Counted from the first letter of the stretch, positions 1 through 9,285 are shown. The stretch: DNA of 64,000 nucleotides from Bacteroidota bacterium (GCA_022572355.1 JACZWC010000003.1:62001-126000); one strand, 5' to 3'. Numbers and translations: made by a program. Notes: generated by a model from the sequence alone, not told the origin.

Positions 1-214
1 GGTGATCGCTCAATATCCACCACCAGCGTTGAAGGGCAAATACATTAAGATCAAATTCGTAACGCAACTGCCAACATACGCGCCGTCATTCGCTTTCTTT
101 TGCAATCTTCCTCAATATGTGAAAGAACCTTACAAAAGGTATCTGGAAAATAAAATGCGCGAGCATTTTAACTTTACAGGCGTCCCTATTCAAATTTTCT
201 TCAGAAAGAAGTAG
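1..214 (+). CDS. der: Ribosome biogenesis GTPase Der (EngA), C-terminal fragment
   Basis: Only the last 70 or so codons are present; the gene starts before the window. The residues match the C-terminal KH-like domain of Der, the double GTPase that helps mature the 50S subunit. Recognisable pieces are [20 protein letters not shown], then [19 protein letters not shown], and the terminal [13 protein letters not shown], which is how Der proteins usually end. Neither G domain is in the window. The stop is one base before the next start codon, so the following secreted protein may be cotranscribed. Confidence 0.9.
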   Translation, partial: VIAQYPPPALKGKYIKIKFVTQLPTYAPSFAFFCNLPQYVKEPYKRYLENKMREHFNFTGVPIQIFFRKK

Positions 215-215
215 A

Positions 216-2369
216 ATGAAGAATACGAGCATCCTCATATTCACAATTGTTTGTATGTGGTTCTCAGAAGCCGGTGGCCAATACACCAAATACAAAAAAT
301 ACACTTACGACTGGGGAAATGATGTTCCTAAATCAATAGCCGTAGACAGTACGTTCTCTGATGAAGATGCGGTAATCTTAGTTGAGCAAAATTTTATGGA
401 GGCATCGGGTACCAAAACTCCATTTCTCCAAATTCATATTGAAAAGAAATTTCGAATCAAATTTCTGACTAAAAAAGGAATTGAGAACTTCTCCAAATTT
501 ACCATCCCAGAGTCTTTTGATCCAACCTTTGATTACAAAGACATACCTGTCGGAAATTTCAAGAAGCAACACAGGCCCAGATTGTTTGAAATCAATATTA
601 AATACTTCGCCGCCAGAATAATCAAAGAGAATGGCAATATAGAAATAGCAGAAATTACGGACCGCAGTAAAGAGGAAAGAAAGATGTTGGACTACAATGT
701 GAACATCTCTCACTCCTATGAATTTGAGATTACAAATTTACAAGTCGGTGATGAATTGGAAATTGCATACAAATTGGAATTACCCTATGTAGATAATTGG
801 TATCTGTATTACTCCACGCGCGTCTTCTTTCACGGTATCACACCCAAACAGAATTACAGTTTTGTTTTAAAAACAAACGAGAAACTGCTAACCAAACTAA
901 TGTTCCACAACGGATGCAAAGCAGACAGTATTGTCAAGGCAAACAAAAGAGACTACTATTACTTCACACGAGACAATCTACCTGGAGTAATGTATGAGGT
1001 CGGTTCAAGGCCCCACAAGACATTGCCCTATTTTGTGTACGATCTCAACCCTTCTGATGATAGGTTCTATTACCATTCGCCCTACTCTATGACAGATGCC
1101 GTTTTGCCTTTTTGGTTGTATATGCTAAAGTTGAGAGAATCTCAGGCTATTATAATACAGAGAAGGACAGAACCTATCATCGTAGACAAACAGTTCCGCA
1201 AAGTCAGAAAGTTCATCCTGAATACTACAGCATCAATACCCGAAGATCAGGCGTACAACAAAGTTCTGAGAATTCACCATACAATTGTCGACAGCTTCGA
1301 TTATCAAGATGACTATGCCTATCGCGCCGGCCTCGACACAAGGCTTGAGCGATTGGGCGACTTTACAGAAAACCGTATCCTGAGAGAAATAAGCAGGTAT
1401 AAACTCTATGCCCGAACTTTCAATTTGCTGGGTGTTCCCTACTCTACCGTATATTTTATGGATAAGAGAATAGCCGACATGAGCCAATCGTATATTTCAC
1501 CGATTATTGATAACGATTTTGCCTTTGTCATGGTCCACGAAGAACACCCCTTTTATATATATCCTAAAAAGAGCCGCTTTGGATATTACACGAATGAATT
1601 ACCTTTCTATTGGGAAAACACAGAAGTGCTATTTGTTAACTTTTATAATTTGTGGTCTGATCATATTGCAGATCTCCGCTTCGTTAATACACCAACCAGC
1701 ACGTTTAAGGAAAACTTTCGAATTTCATCCGTCCAGGCGACCGTAAATTTGGAAGACAAGTCAGTGGACTTTGACGTACGGCTAACACTATCGGGACAAT
1801 TTTCTACGATGATGAGAGGGCTGTATAAATATGATATCACAGACTCTTCCATTAACCCTTTATACAAGAAAAAGTTATGGATGCTAAATTCTCACACAGA
1901 ATTACTTCGAAGCTCTATTACCAAAGATTCGAAGCAGTATCCATTCAAATTCATACTCAACGCATCGTATAAAAGCAATGGCCTTATTGATGAAAGTACT
2001 GATGGTGTCTTTTCCATCCCCATGAATAATTGGTTTAATCACATTACTGCAAACGGCATTGTCATCAAAAACCGCGACCTAAACTTTTATCCTGATTTCC
2101 TGTTTAGGGACAGCTATAAATATTATTTGAAATTTGAAAAGGAGGTTGTTATTCTCAATGCGGATGAATTTAAAGTCGAGTTTGAAAATGAATTGGGAAA
2201 CCTGAAAATTGAATTGAAACAGGTACAACCGAACATTTATCTATTGGAATCTGACTTTGTTGTCAATAAGGTGAGCGTTGCTCCGCAAAACATATCGGAT
2301 GTCGTGGAGATTTACAATGCTATCCGGGAGTTAAATGGGAAGAGCTTGAAGATCAAAGCAAAACAATAA
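216..2369 (+). CDS. Secreted DUF3857/transglutaminase-like protein
   Basis: A 717-residue protein with an N-terminal signal peptide (hydrophobic stretch at about residues 4-18, AGGQ cleavage region). The middle has the feel of a DUF3857 domain, with a conserved ITNLQVGDELEIAYKLELP segment near residue 170. It is followed by a region resembling a transglutaminase-like fold (ARTFNLLGVPYSTVYF). The usual catalytic Cys before that helix is not visible and the His/Asp region is poorly preserved, so I infer a non-enzymatic periplasmic or surface protein. It starts one base after der. The family assignment is tentative; secretion is well supported. Confidence 0.6.
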   Translation: MKNTSILIFTIVCMWFSEAGGQYTKYKKYTYDWGNDVPKSIAVDSTFSDEDAVILVEQNFMEASGTKTPFLQIHIEKKFRIKFLTKKGIENFSKFTIPESFDPTFDYKDIPVGNFKKQHRPRLFEINIKYFAARIIKENGNIEIAEITDRSKEERKMLDYNVNISHSYEFEITNLQVGDELEIAYKLELPYVDNWYLYYSTRVFFHGITPKQNYSFVLKTNEKLLTKLMFHNGCKADSIVKANKRDYYYFTRDNLPGVMYEVGSRPHKTLPYFVYDLNPSDDRFYYHSPYSMTDAVLPFWLYMLKLRESQAIIIQRRTEPIIVDKQFRKVRKFILNTTASIPEDQAYNKVLRIHHTIVDSFDYQDDYAYRAGLDTRLERLGDFTENRILREISRYKLYARTFNLLGVPYSTVYFMDKRIADMSQSYISPIIDNDFAFVMVHEEHPFYIYPKKSRFGYYTNELPFYWENTEVLFVNFYNLWSDHIADLRFVNTPTSTFKENFRISSVQATVNLEDKSVDFDVRLTLSGQFSTMMRGLYKYDITDSSINPLYKKKLWMLNSHTELLRSSITKDSKQYPFKFILNASYKSNGLIDESTDGVFSIPMNNWFNHITANGIVIKNRDLNFYPDFLFRDSYKYYLKFEKEVVILNADEFKVEFENELGNLKIELKQVQPNIYLLESDFVVNKVSVAPQNISDVVEIYNAIRELNGKSLKIKAKQ

Positions 2370-2378
2370 AATCCCCGT

Positions 2379-3533
2379 TCAGGAAAGAGCGCTTTTCAGA
2401 TCTGCAATTAACATCTCAGGCTCTTCCAGCCCAATATAAAACCTCACCAGGTTCCAGGGAATTTCACCTTGTTGGTAGTTTTTTGAGTCGCGTAATGCAC
2501 ACGTGGGAAAGATCAGCGACTCATGTCCTCCCCAAGAGCAGGCAAGCAAGAACTTGTTGAGCTTATTACAAAAGCTCTCCACCTCTTCAATCTCCCCGGC
2601 TCGTAATAAGATTGAGAAGAGCCCTCCGCAATCTTTCATTTGCTTTTTAGCCAACTCACACTGGGGATGAGAATCAGAAAATGGGAACATCATCTTTTCA
2701 ATCTTGGGGTGTGTCTCCAAAAACGCCACAACCTCTTTTGTGCTAGCGCAACTCTTTTCAACCCGTAGCTGCAGTGTCCGCAATCCTCGTATCATCATCC
2801 ATGCTTCGTGAGGAGAAATGATTCCGCCCAACGTCATATATTCTGATTGCATTATCGCAGCAATTTTTTCTCTGCTCCCGCACAGCACTCCGGCCACTAA
2901 ATCACTGTGTCCACCGATGTATTTGCTTGCCGAATGAACCACCAGGTCAATTCCCATGTTTATCGGTTGTTGATTCAAAGGTGTCGCATAGCTGTTGTCA
3001 CACAAAGTAAATATTCCCTTCTCCTTGGCCAATGATGCTACCGCCTCCAAGTCCTGCAATTCAAAGGTCAATGAATTGGGTGATTCCAACACGATGAGTT
3101 TGGTATTCTCTTTGATTACCTCAACAAAATTCTCAATCTCAGTTCCATCTATCATGGAACATTCAACCCCGAATCTCTCCAGGTATATATTCAGCAATTT
3201 ATCCGTCCAGCTATAAGGCCTTGCGACACTTACAACATGGTCTCCCTTCGACACACAAGACATGATAGCTGCAGCAACAGCAGCGCTTCCACTGGCAAAT
3301 ACCAAAGCGTCTTCCGCAGCTTCCAACGCTGCCAGTTTCTTCCTCAATATGGCTACGGTAGGATTATATCCTCGAGTATAAAATGGTTCGTCAAATTCCT
3401 TTTTCAGCGCTTCCCGCATGGTGGCCACGTCTTTAAAACAGAAGTTGCTGCTTTGATAAATTGGCGGCGATACGGCATTTGAATAGTTTTCCCTATCCTC
3501 TCCAAGGTGATTTAAAATATCTGATATCTCCAT
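2379..3533 (-). CDS. Trans-sulfuration family PLP enzyme (cystathionine gamma-synthase/lyase type)
   Basis: A 384-residue PLP-dependent Cys/Met metabolism enzyme. The family signature SASKYIGGHSDLVAGVLCG is present; its Lys forms the Schiff base with PLP. Other landmarks are the N-terminal SPPIYQSSNF, the FYTRGYNPT strand and the FASGSAAVAA turn that binds the cofactor phosphate. Members make or cleave cystathionine, or lyse methionine, and sequence alone does not separate these activities. The ATG at 3533 is preferred over an in-frame upstream start at 3578, because the extension would be encoded by the metK terminator hairpin. It lies directly downstream of metK, which fits a role in methionine metabolism. 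Confidence 0.85.
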   Translation of the reverse strand: MEISDILNHLGEDRENYSNAVSPPIYQSSNFCFKDVATMREALKKEFDEPFYTRGYNPTVAILRKKLAALEAAEDALVFASGSAAVAAAIMSCVSKGDHVVSVARPYSWTDKLLNIYLERFGVECSMIDGTEIENFVEVIKENTKLIVLESPNSLTFELQDLEAVASLAKEKGIFTLCDNSYATPLNQQPINMGIDLVVHSASKYIGGHSDLVAGVLCGSREKIAAIMQSEYMTLGGIISPHEAWMMIRGLRTLQLRVEKSCASTKEVVAFLETHPKIEKMMFPFSDSHPQCELAKKQMKDCGGLFSILLRAGEIEEVESFCNKLNKFLLACSWGGHESLIFPTCALRDSKNYQQGEIPWNLVRFYIGLEEPEMLIADLKSALS

Positions 3534-3545
3534 TGTACAAACTAC

Positions 3546-3585
3546 TTGAAAATAAAAAAGGACTTCAGCAATTGCCAAAGTCCTT
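3546..3585 (-). terminator. Rho-independent terminator after metK
   Basis: Read on the minus strand, AAGGACTT and AAGTCCTT form a perfect 8-bp stem around a 12-base loop (3558-3585). A T-rich run to about 3546 follows. It separates metK from the trans-sulfuration gene and argues that the latter starts at 3533 rather than further upstream. Confidence 0.8.
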
Positions 3586-3607
3586 ACAATATAGGAATTT
3601 GTGTGTT

Positions 3608-4888
3608 TTATGCTTCTATAGCCACACTTTCAAGTGAGAACTCTTTTTGGATCTTCTCTACGTAATCCAGATTCTCCCATCCAAACAGCTCAACCGATTT
3701 GGTCTCTTTCACACCGTTGTAGTTCGTTTCAACTTCAATGGTTTCGGGAGTTCTTCCCATATGTCCGTAGGCAGCTGTTTTAAAGAATATTGGATTTTTC
3801 AATCCGAAACGTTCTATGATCGCTGCAGGACGCAAATCAAATATCCCGTTAATTTTATCAGCTATTTCACCGTCTGTAAGATTCTTTACGTTAGACGTTC
3901 CATAAGTATTTACATACAAGCCAACCGGCTCAGCTACTCCAATTGCATAAGCAACTTGAATGAGTACTTCATCAGCCACTCCGGCAGCGACAATGTTCTT
4001 CGCAATGTGCCTGGTGGCATAGGCAGCCGATCTGTCTACTTTCGAAGAGTCCTTGCCAGAAAACGCTCCTCCTCCATGAGCACCTTTTCCCCCATATGTA
4101 TCTACAATTATTTTCCTTCCCGTTAAACCGGTATCCCCGTGAGGACCGCCTATTACAAACTTGCCCGTTGGGTTTACGTGATATGTGATATCGTCATTGA
4201 ATAACTTTTGTGTTCTCTCCGGAAGCTTTGCTTTCACTCTGGGAATTAAAATATTGATGACATCATCCTTGATCTTGGCTAACATCGTTGCCTCTTCATC
4301 AAAATCATCGTGCTGTGTTGAGATAACAATCGTGCGAATCGCCATTGGCTGATTGTTGTCATCATATTCAATGGTTACCTGAGATTTTGAATCAGGACGT
4401 AAATAGTTAACTTCAGAATTCTCCCTCCTAATTGCAGCTAATTCTATTAGCAACTTATGAGAGAGGTCTAGTGCGAGCGGCATATAATTGTCAGTCTCGT
4501 TTGTTGCATATCCAAACATCATACCCTGATCACCCGCTCCTTGCTCGTCGTGAAGGCCAGCACCTTCTTCAACACCTTGACGGATATCTGCGGATTGCTC
4601 ATGGATTGCAGAGATTACACCACAAGAGTCACCATCGAATTGATATTCCGACTCCGTATATCCAATTCGGTTGATTACCTCACGAGCTATTTGCTGAACG
4701 TCGATGTATCCGGTCGTTTTGACTTCACCACTCAAAACTGTCAACCCAGTGGTAACCAGCGTTTCACAGGCAACTTTGGAATCTGGGTCGTTTTTCAAAA
4801 ATGCATCGAGTAATGCATCCGATATTTGATCGGCTACCTTATCAGGGTGTCCTTCTGAAACAGATTCGGAAGTGAATAAATATGACAT
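3608..4888 (-). CDS. metK: S-adenosylmethionine synthetase
   Basis: Makes S-adenosylmethionine from ATP and methionine in the cytoplasm. The 426-residue product has family motifs in order: the N-terminal [17 protein letters not shown], the hexapeptide-region [20 protein letters not shown], and the glycine-rich [19 protein letters not shown], followed by [10 protein letters not shown]. Length and start ([17 protein letters not shown]) are normal for Bacteroidota. A TAnnTTTG promoter element lies 25 bases upstream and a strong terminator follows. I searched the 200-base leader region for a SAM riboswitch core and saw none. Confidence 0.97.
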   Translation of the reverse strand: MSYLFTSESVSEGHPDKVADQISDALLDAFLKNDPDSKVACETLVTTGLTVLSGEVKTTGYIDVQQIAREVINRIGYTESEYQFDGDSCGVISAIHEQSADIRQGVEEGAGLHDEQGAGDQGMMFGYATNETDNYMPLALDLSHKLLIELAAIRRENSEVNYLRPDSKSQVTIEYDDNNQPMAIRTIVISTQHDDFDEEATMLAKIKDDVINILIPRVKAKLPERTQKLFNDDITYHVNPTGKFVIGGPHGDTGLTGRKIIVDTYGGKGAHGGGAFSGKDSSKVDRSAAYATRHIAKNIVAAGVADEVLIQVAYAIGVAEPVGLYVNTYGTSNVKNLTDGEIADKINGIFDLRPAAIIERFGLKNPIFFKTAAYGHMGRTPETIEVETNYNGVKETKSVELFGWENLDYVEKIQKEFSLESVAIEA

Positions 4889-4912
4889 ATCTCTTTATTT
4901 TATTCAGGAGTG

Positions 4913-4920
4913 CAAAATTA
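4913..4920 (-). promoter_or_regulatory. Candidate promoter -7 element for metK
   Basis: TAATTTTG on the minus strand matches the Bacteroidota -7 consensus TAnnTTTG exactly. It would put the start of transcription about 18 bases before the metK ATG. No clear TTTG box is seen at the expected 17-23 base distance, so the call is moderate. Confidence 0.4.
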
Positions 4921-5095
4921 TGAAAACCAATTGGGATATAAAAACGAGATCCCACGGTGGATTTGTCAAGCATTATGTTGTTTGAAATTTAACAACTTTT
5001 AAGATTCACTTAATGTAATTATTCTTAATATTGAGCGTTTCCATCTATGAGCAACTTGAAACAATCCACTGTTTGCTGCGTAACAATGTGTGAAT

Positions 5096-5812
5096 ATGCA
5101 GATTCCAGATAAGATTAACCCAGATTACATACGGGATTCAATAGTCGAGATTCGATTCGATCTTAATTCTCCGTTTGAGGTTGTGATTGCGAAATTTCAT
5201 GAGCTTTTTACGGGGTCTGGATTAACATATAATAGCCCAGCTTTTCCAGAACCCAACCCAAATGCTTTGGATTTTGTGAACTTTGACGCACTTTACCCGG
5301 TTTTCAGCAATGATCAAATATCTATCAAGATAACCTCGACATCGATTGCATTCAACTGCTCCAAAAATTATCTCGGCTGGAAGGAATATGGGAAGATATT
5401 AAGAAAGACTATTTCAGATATAAGTGATCTTGGAATCATTGATAGATTTTATCGACTAGGAATAAGGTATATCAACAATTTTGAAGACACAAATATTTAC
5501 GATATTATAAAAGAGGATATGAGAATTAAAGTAGGGAATTACAAAACGGAGTCTACTTCGTTTGTGACGAAAATTAAGGATGAGAACTTTGGTATTAACT
5601 TGAGAGTGGATAATGGAGTCAAGGACGATAAAACTGGAAAAACATTATCTAAAATAGATGTAGACGTTTATATTAATGCAGGGCAAGGAAAGATTGAGAC
5701 AAAGGAATTAATTGAGCTACTAGATTCTGTTCATAGCAAGGAAAAAGAAGTGTTTTTTTCTATATTGAATGATGAATTTAAAAATTCTTTAGATGCCGAG
5801 TATAAAGCATAG
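5096..5812 (+). CDS. TIGR04255 family protein (first gene of a three-gene cassette)
   Basis: A 238-residue protein that I recognise as the sporadically distributed TIGR04255 family. The N-terminal NPDYIRDSIVEIRFDLNSPF and the central FYRLGIRYINNF are typical landmarks. No signal peptide, membrane segment or known catalytic motif is visible. Function is unknown. The ATG at 5096 is preferred over a GTG at 5090. Its 3' end overlaps the next gene by 20 bases, indicating translational coupling with two unrecognised partners. The cassette sits between housekeeping genes (metK and gldA) and looks AT-richer than they do, which suggests acquisition by transfer. Family call fairly confident; role not known. 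Confidence 0.8.
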   Translation: MQIPDKINPDYIRDSIVEIRFDLNSPFEVVIAKFHELFTGSGLTYNSPAFPEPNPNALDFVNFDALYPVFSNDQISIKITSTSIAFNCSKNYLGWKEYGKILRKTISDISDLGIIDRFYRLGIRYINNFEDTNIYDIIKEDMRIKVGNYKTESTSFVTKIKDENFGINLRVDNGVKDDKTGKTLSKIDVDVYINAGQGKIETKELIELLDSVHSKEKEVFFSILNDEFKNSLDAEYKA

Positions 5813-6635
5813 GATTAATGATCCGTCTTGGAAGGTTGCCACGGATGCCTTTGACATTACGGCTGATGGCTGTGGTATAGGGACTACGATTGGGTTAAAA
5901 AATAATGTCAGCAATATTATAGATGCTAATAATCCATTGGGCGTAGGGACAGCGTTACAAGTTATCTTGGATTGCGATTCATTCACAAGGAAAAACTTAG
6001 ACTTTCATTCAGAAAAACCTCCCTTTAAAATGGCTCATGGATTGACGCCATATTTTACTCACTTCATTGACAATACCAGTAACCTCAAGTATATTGACGT
6101 TGATCATTTATTCCCTATAAAGCTAAGCGACAAGGCGTATGAATGGGAAATGACATCCATACCCATACCCCGGCTTGAAACCACAAAGACCGATTCAAAT
6201 ACACAGCAGAGTGATTCAGAAGATTTGCAAACGGCTATTGCTGAACTTCCGATTGACAAAACAACTGATTGGACATCTTCTCTATCCTCAATGATTAAAG
6301 CTGTTCAGTTAAGCTTATTATACAAAGCTGAGGAGGAGGAATATGGCGATTATGTAAAAGGGTTTGAGCTAGTAGCGCTGGTCAAAGCACAAGTGGCCAT
6401 TGACTTAATAAGCAACCTTGCATATAAGAATATTTCCCTTGAACTTACACCAGATTGCTCAATAATATTTAATATCCATCGAAGTAACGACATTAAAATT
6501 TTTGTAGAGCTTTACTTTGATCCTTCCGAAGGTGAATCCAAGGAGGCGTATTTCGCATTCTATGTTGGACATGATTGTATAAGAAATGGCATGGGCACTC
6601 TGGAAAACGTTATTGAAGACGTTCGGGCACTGTAA
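5793..6635 (+). CDS. Hypothetical protein, second gene of TIGR04255 cassette
   Basis: A 280-residue cytoplasmic protein that I do not recognise. The N-terminal half contains a short Gly-rich stretch (ITADGCGIGTTIGL) and PLGVGTALQVILDCDSF. The middle (about residues 125-170) is polar and Ser/Thr/Asp-rich, probably a linker. The C-terminal third is predicted mixed alpha/beta and ends AFYVGHDCIRNGMGTLENVI. There is no signal peptide or membrane helix. It begins inside the end of the TIGR04255 gene, overlapping it by 20 bases. The third gene starts 10 bases after its stop. The tight packing argues that the three products act together. No function is assigned. Confidence 0.75.
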   Translation: MPSIKHRINDPSWKVATDAFDITADGCGIGTTIGLKNNVSNIIDANNPLGVGTALQVILDCDSFTRKNLDFHSEKPPFKMAHGLTPYFTHFIDNTSNLKYIDVDHLFPIKLSDKAYEWEMTSIPIPRLETTKTDSNTQQSDSEDLQTAIAELPIDKTTDWTSSLSSMIKAVQLSLLYKAEEEEYGDYVKGFELVALVKAQVAIDLISNLAYKNISLELTPDCSIIFNIHRSNDIKIFVELYFDPSEGESKEAYFAFYVGHDCIRNGMGTLENVIEDVRAL

Positions 6636-6645
6636 GTGCTTTGTT

Positions 6646-7302
6646 ATGAATGAAAAATATCCTGAAGAACTTCTTCCAAAGGCTGGATATCAAATAATTC
6701 CTACGAGCAAATTACCGTCAGGCTCTTATTTGGCTAGGCGGTCTTTCAATATTAGAACAAACTCTAGTGACATCCGAGCCGATGAGCTATTACCACACTC
6801 CGTTGACCGAAAAGGAATAACCAAAATAAATTATAGAGCGCTTATAGATTATTCAACCAGTCTATGGGGCGTCTTCAATAAAAATCATATAAAATTCCGC
6901 CCCACTGATGCGAAACAGACATCTGGATGGAAACCCGGTGACGAGCTTCTTAAAGCCAAGAATATAAAATTTGATCTTGAAAAACCAGCAATACCGATAT
7001 TTTTCCCAATAGATTCAATTCATAATTGTGACTTCCCTTATAAAAAGACTAATGGAAAAAATACTGAAATTTTTCAAGGAAAAGTTGAAGTAGAGCATGC
7101 GCCTACTAAGTGCAACTACTGGCACTATATATTTAAGATGTTTTCCGAAGACGGGGTGGAAATTAAGAGCGGTTTAAGCAAAGCCTGGGTTAAAGATGGT
7201 GTTAAAACCTTCTATAAATTTACCTTTAAAATTGCTGCAACCAAAACTACCCCAAAGGCATCTGCTTTAATTAGTAAAGAGATTTATGTTAGCCTAAACT
7301 AG
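6646..7302 (+). CDS. Hypothetical protein, third gene of TIGR04255 cassette
   Basis: A 218-residue protein with no family I can name. It has no signal peptide, membrane segment or obvious catalytic motif. The C-terminal half looks beta-rich (KVEVEHAPTKCNYWHYIFKM onward). The ATG at 6646 was chosen because it follows the previous stop (6635) by 10 bases; the open frame extends back into the preceding gene without a better start. The gene ends tail-to-tail with gldA, the two stop codons overlapping by four bases. This marks a sharp downstream edge for the cassette. Confidence 0.75.
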   Translation: MNEKYPEELLPKAGYQIIPTSKLPSGSYLARRSFNIRTNSSDIRADELLPHSVDRKGITKINYRALIDYSTSLWGVFNKNHIKFRPTDAKQTSGWKPGDELLKAKNIKFDLEKPAIPIFFPIDSIHNCDFPYKKTNGKNTEIFQGKVEVEHAPTKCNYWHYIFKMFSEDGVEIKSGLSKAWVKDGVKTFYKFTFKIAATKTTPKASALISKEIYVSLN

Positions 7303-8204
7303 TTCGTAAGCTCTTTAAAAACTTCTTCCAGACTTTGCTCTTGTTCGTTCATTGTCAATACCGAAAGGCGATTATCTACCGCGAATTGGAAAATGGCTGG
7401 GCGTATATCTTCGCTTTCACTGGTCGACAGCAGCCACTTGTTATCTCCAAGGTCCTTGGTCTCAGCCACACCTTTGATCTTCATCAGATCATCGACAATC
7501 ACAGTTTTGTCAAATTCTACCATGATCGTTCGAACGTCTTTCGCGCCTTTTTTGATCTCACTAACGCTATCATCGGCTACAATCACACCCTCTTTGATGA
7601 TGATAATTCGATCACAAACCGATTCTACTTCCTGCATAATATGCGTTGAGAGCATCACCGTCTTTTCTTTACCCAACTCTACAATCAGCGATCTAATTTC
7701 TACCAACTGGTTGGGGTCTAATCCAGATGTTGGTTCATCCAGGATCAGCACCTTCGGATCGTGAATTAAAGCCTGTGCCAATCCGACGCGTTGCCTATAT
7801 CCTTTTGAAAGCGCACCAATCTTCTTCTTGTATTCTTTCTCCAATCCTGTTAAAGCAATCATTTCCATCACCCTTGGCTCACTGTTCTTCATCTTGTACA
7901 TCCCCGCGACAAACAGGAGGTACTCTTTAACATACATGTCATGATAAAGCGGATTGTTTTCCGGAAGATATCCCACATTTCTTCTCACTTCCATTGATTC
8001 TAGCAGCACATCATTGCCACAAACGGAAACTTCGCCCGATGTTTGCGGTAAGAATGAGGTGATGATTTTCATCATTGTCGACTTTCCGGCACCATTCGGG
8101 CCTAAAAAGCCTACGACCTCTCCCTGATCAATTCGGAAGGAAACTGAATCCAGCGCCTTCTGAGTGCCGTAAACTTTTGTTACATCTTTTACCTCGATTG
8201 ACAT
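7299..8204 (-). CDS. gldA: GldA-type ABC transporter ATP-binding protein
   Basis: The ATPase subunit of a Bacteroidota ABC transporter of the gliding-motility GldA type, 301 residues. Motifs: Walker A GPNGAGKST, the GldA-like segment GYLPENNPLYHDMYVKEYL, ABC signature LSKGYRQRVGLAQAL, Walker B VLILDEPTSGLDP, and H-loop STH. In gliding flavobacteria GldA works with the membrane proteins GldF and GldG, and none of these is adjacent here. The last 80 residues form the usual C-terminal extension. The start ATG at 8204 lies just downstream of a TAATTTTG element in a compact divergent promoter region shared with rsgA. Confidence 0.85.
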   Translation of the reverse strand: MSIEVKDVTKVYGTQKALDSVSFRIDQGEVVGFLGPNGAGKSTMMKIITSFLPQTSGEVSVCGNDVLLESMEVRRNVGYLPENNPLYHDMYVKEYLLFVAGMYKMKNSEPRVMEMIALTGLEKEYKKKIGALSKGYRQRVGLAQALIHDPKVLILDEPTSGLDPNQLVEIRSLIVELGKEKTVMLSTHIMQEVESVCDRIIIIKEGVIVADDSVSEIKKGAKDVRTIMVEFDKTVIVDDLMKIKGVAETKDLGDNKWLLSTSESEDIRPAIFQFAVDNRLSVLTMNEQEQSLEEVFKELTN

Positions 8205-8231
8205 ATCTGTATTGAATATTTTAGCAACGCA

Positions 8232-8259
8232 TTGGCAAAATTAAAAATATATAATTTTG
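8232..8259 (+). promoter_or_regulatory. Promoter for rsgA
   Basis: TTG at 8232-8234, a 17-base spacer, and TAATTTTG at 8252-8259 form a good match to the Bacteroidota promoter. The start of transcription would be near 8266, giving a leader of about 29 bases. Confidence 0.6.
8236..8243 (-). promoter_or_regulatory. Candidate -7 element for gldA, inside the rsgA promoter
   Basis: TAATTTTG on the minus strand lies within the spacer of the oppositely directed rsgA promoter, 32 bases from the gldA start. No clear -33 box was found for this direction. Confidence 0.35.
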
Positions 8260-8294
8260 ACGGCTTACCTAATAGAGAATAATCCATAACTAGA

Positions 8295-9215
8295 TTGGAA
8301 GGAATTGTCATAAAATCTACTGGAAGCTGGTTTACTGTAAGAAAACCAGACGGAGATAAGATTGAATGTAAAATAAAAGGCGCCTTTAGGCTGAAGGGCA
8401 TTGATTCCAGCAATCCTGTTGCTGTGGGAGATCATGTAGACTATGAGTTAGAGGAGGATGGCGTGGGAGTTATTTCCAACATTCATGAGCGTACTAACTA
8501 TATCATCCGACGAGCTACCAAGCTCTCTGCGAGATCTCACATCATTGCATCCAACATCGATTGCGCTTATTTAATGGTCACTATAAGTAGTCCCGTAACG
8601 CCATTATTATTCATCGACAGGTTTTTGGTTACTGCGGAGGCGTATCACATTCCCGTGGAAATATTAATCAATAAAACTGATTTAATTGAGAAAGACCAAA
8701 AAAAAGAGCTTGATAAAATGATTGCAATTTATGAATCGGCCGGATACAAGTGTCAACCAATATCCGTGCTCAAAAATGAAGGTATTGCTGAAATTTTTAA
8801 GCAGCTTGCTGGAAAAGTTAATCTGATTGCAGGCAATTCAGGCGTAGGTAAATCATCATTGCTCAACAGGTTAGATCCAGATTGGAATTTGAAAATTGCG
8901 GAGATGTCTGCCCATGATACTGGAAAACACACCACCACATTCGCTGAAATGTACGAGCTGAAAAATGAAACTTTCGTGATTGACACTCCCGGCTTGAAGA
9001 GTTTTGGCACCTATGATCTTGAAAAAGAAGAACTGTCCCATAGGTTTCCAGAAATGAGATCGCGTATGAAAGATTGCAAGTTCAGCAACTGCCTTCATAT
9101 TAATGAGCCGAATTGTGCTGTGATCGAAGCCGTAGAAAAAGGAGAGATTGCGGAGTCGCGTTACAAGAATTATCTGAACATTTATAATTCTGATGAAACG
9201 GAAAACTATCGTTAG
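8295..9215 (+). CDS. rsgA: Ribosome small subunit-dependent GTPase A
   Basis: A circularly permuted GTPase that checks and matures the 30S subunit. The 306-residue protein has an N-terminal OB fold. The G motifs then appear in permuted order: NKTDL (G4), GNSGVGKSSLLN (G1), HTTTF (switch region) and DTPG (G3). A C-terminal zinc-binding segment, CKFSNCLHINEPNC, follows. The start is TTG, giving the usual MEGIVIKSTGSW beginning; no ATG or GTG is better placed. A strong Bacteroidota promoter sits just upstream. The coding region ends 14 bases before the left REP palindrome of the neighbouring RAYT element. Confidence 0.95.
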   Translation: MEGIVIKSTGSWFTVRKPDGDKIECKIKGAFRLKGIDSSNPVAVGDHVDYELEEDGVGVISNIHERTNYIIRRATKLSARSHIIASNIDCAYLMVTISSPVTPLLFIDRFLVTAEAYHIPVEILINKTDLIEKDQKKELDKMIAIYESAGYKCQPISVLKNEGIAEIFKQLAGKVNLIAGNSGVGKSSLLNRLDPDWNLKIAEMSAHDTGKHTTTFAEMYELKNETFVIDTPGLKSFGTYDLEKEELSHRFPEMRSRMKDCKFSNCLHINEPNCAVIEAVEKGEIAESRYKNYLNIYNSDETENYR

Positions 9216-9229
9216 CATGACAAGATGTC

Positions 9230-9253
9230 CACGGTTAGAACCGTGAGACGGCT
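9230..9253 (+). repeat. Left REP palindrome of the RAYT element
   Basis: CACGGTTAGAACCGTG (9230-9245) is a perfect palindrome with 7-bp arms and a 2-base loop, followed by AGACGGCT. The whole 24-base unit is repeated in inverted orientation at 9884-9907 with one mismatch. The two copies bracket the transposase gene. Confidence 0.75.
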
Positions 9254-9285
9254 CCACGCTAGCTACCAACTTTAATATCATATCA

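Noticed and set aside
3534..3578. Upstream start for the trans-sulfuration gene
   Set aside because: The extension would be translated from the metK terminator hairpin and is unlike the family N-terminus.
4889..5095. Possible SAM riboswitch upstream of metK
   Set aside because: The 200-base region shows no recognisable SAM-I, SAM-II or related core; only a promoter-like box was found.
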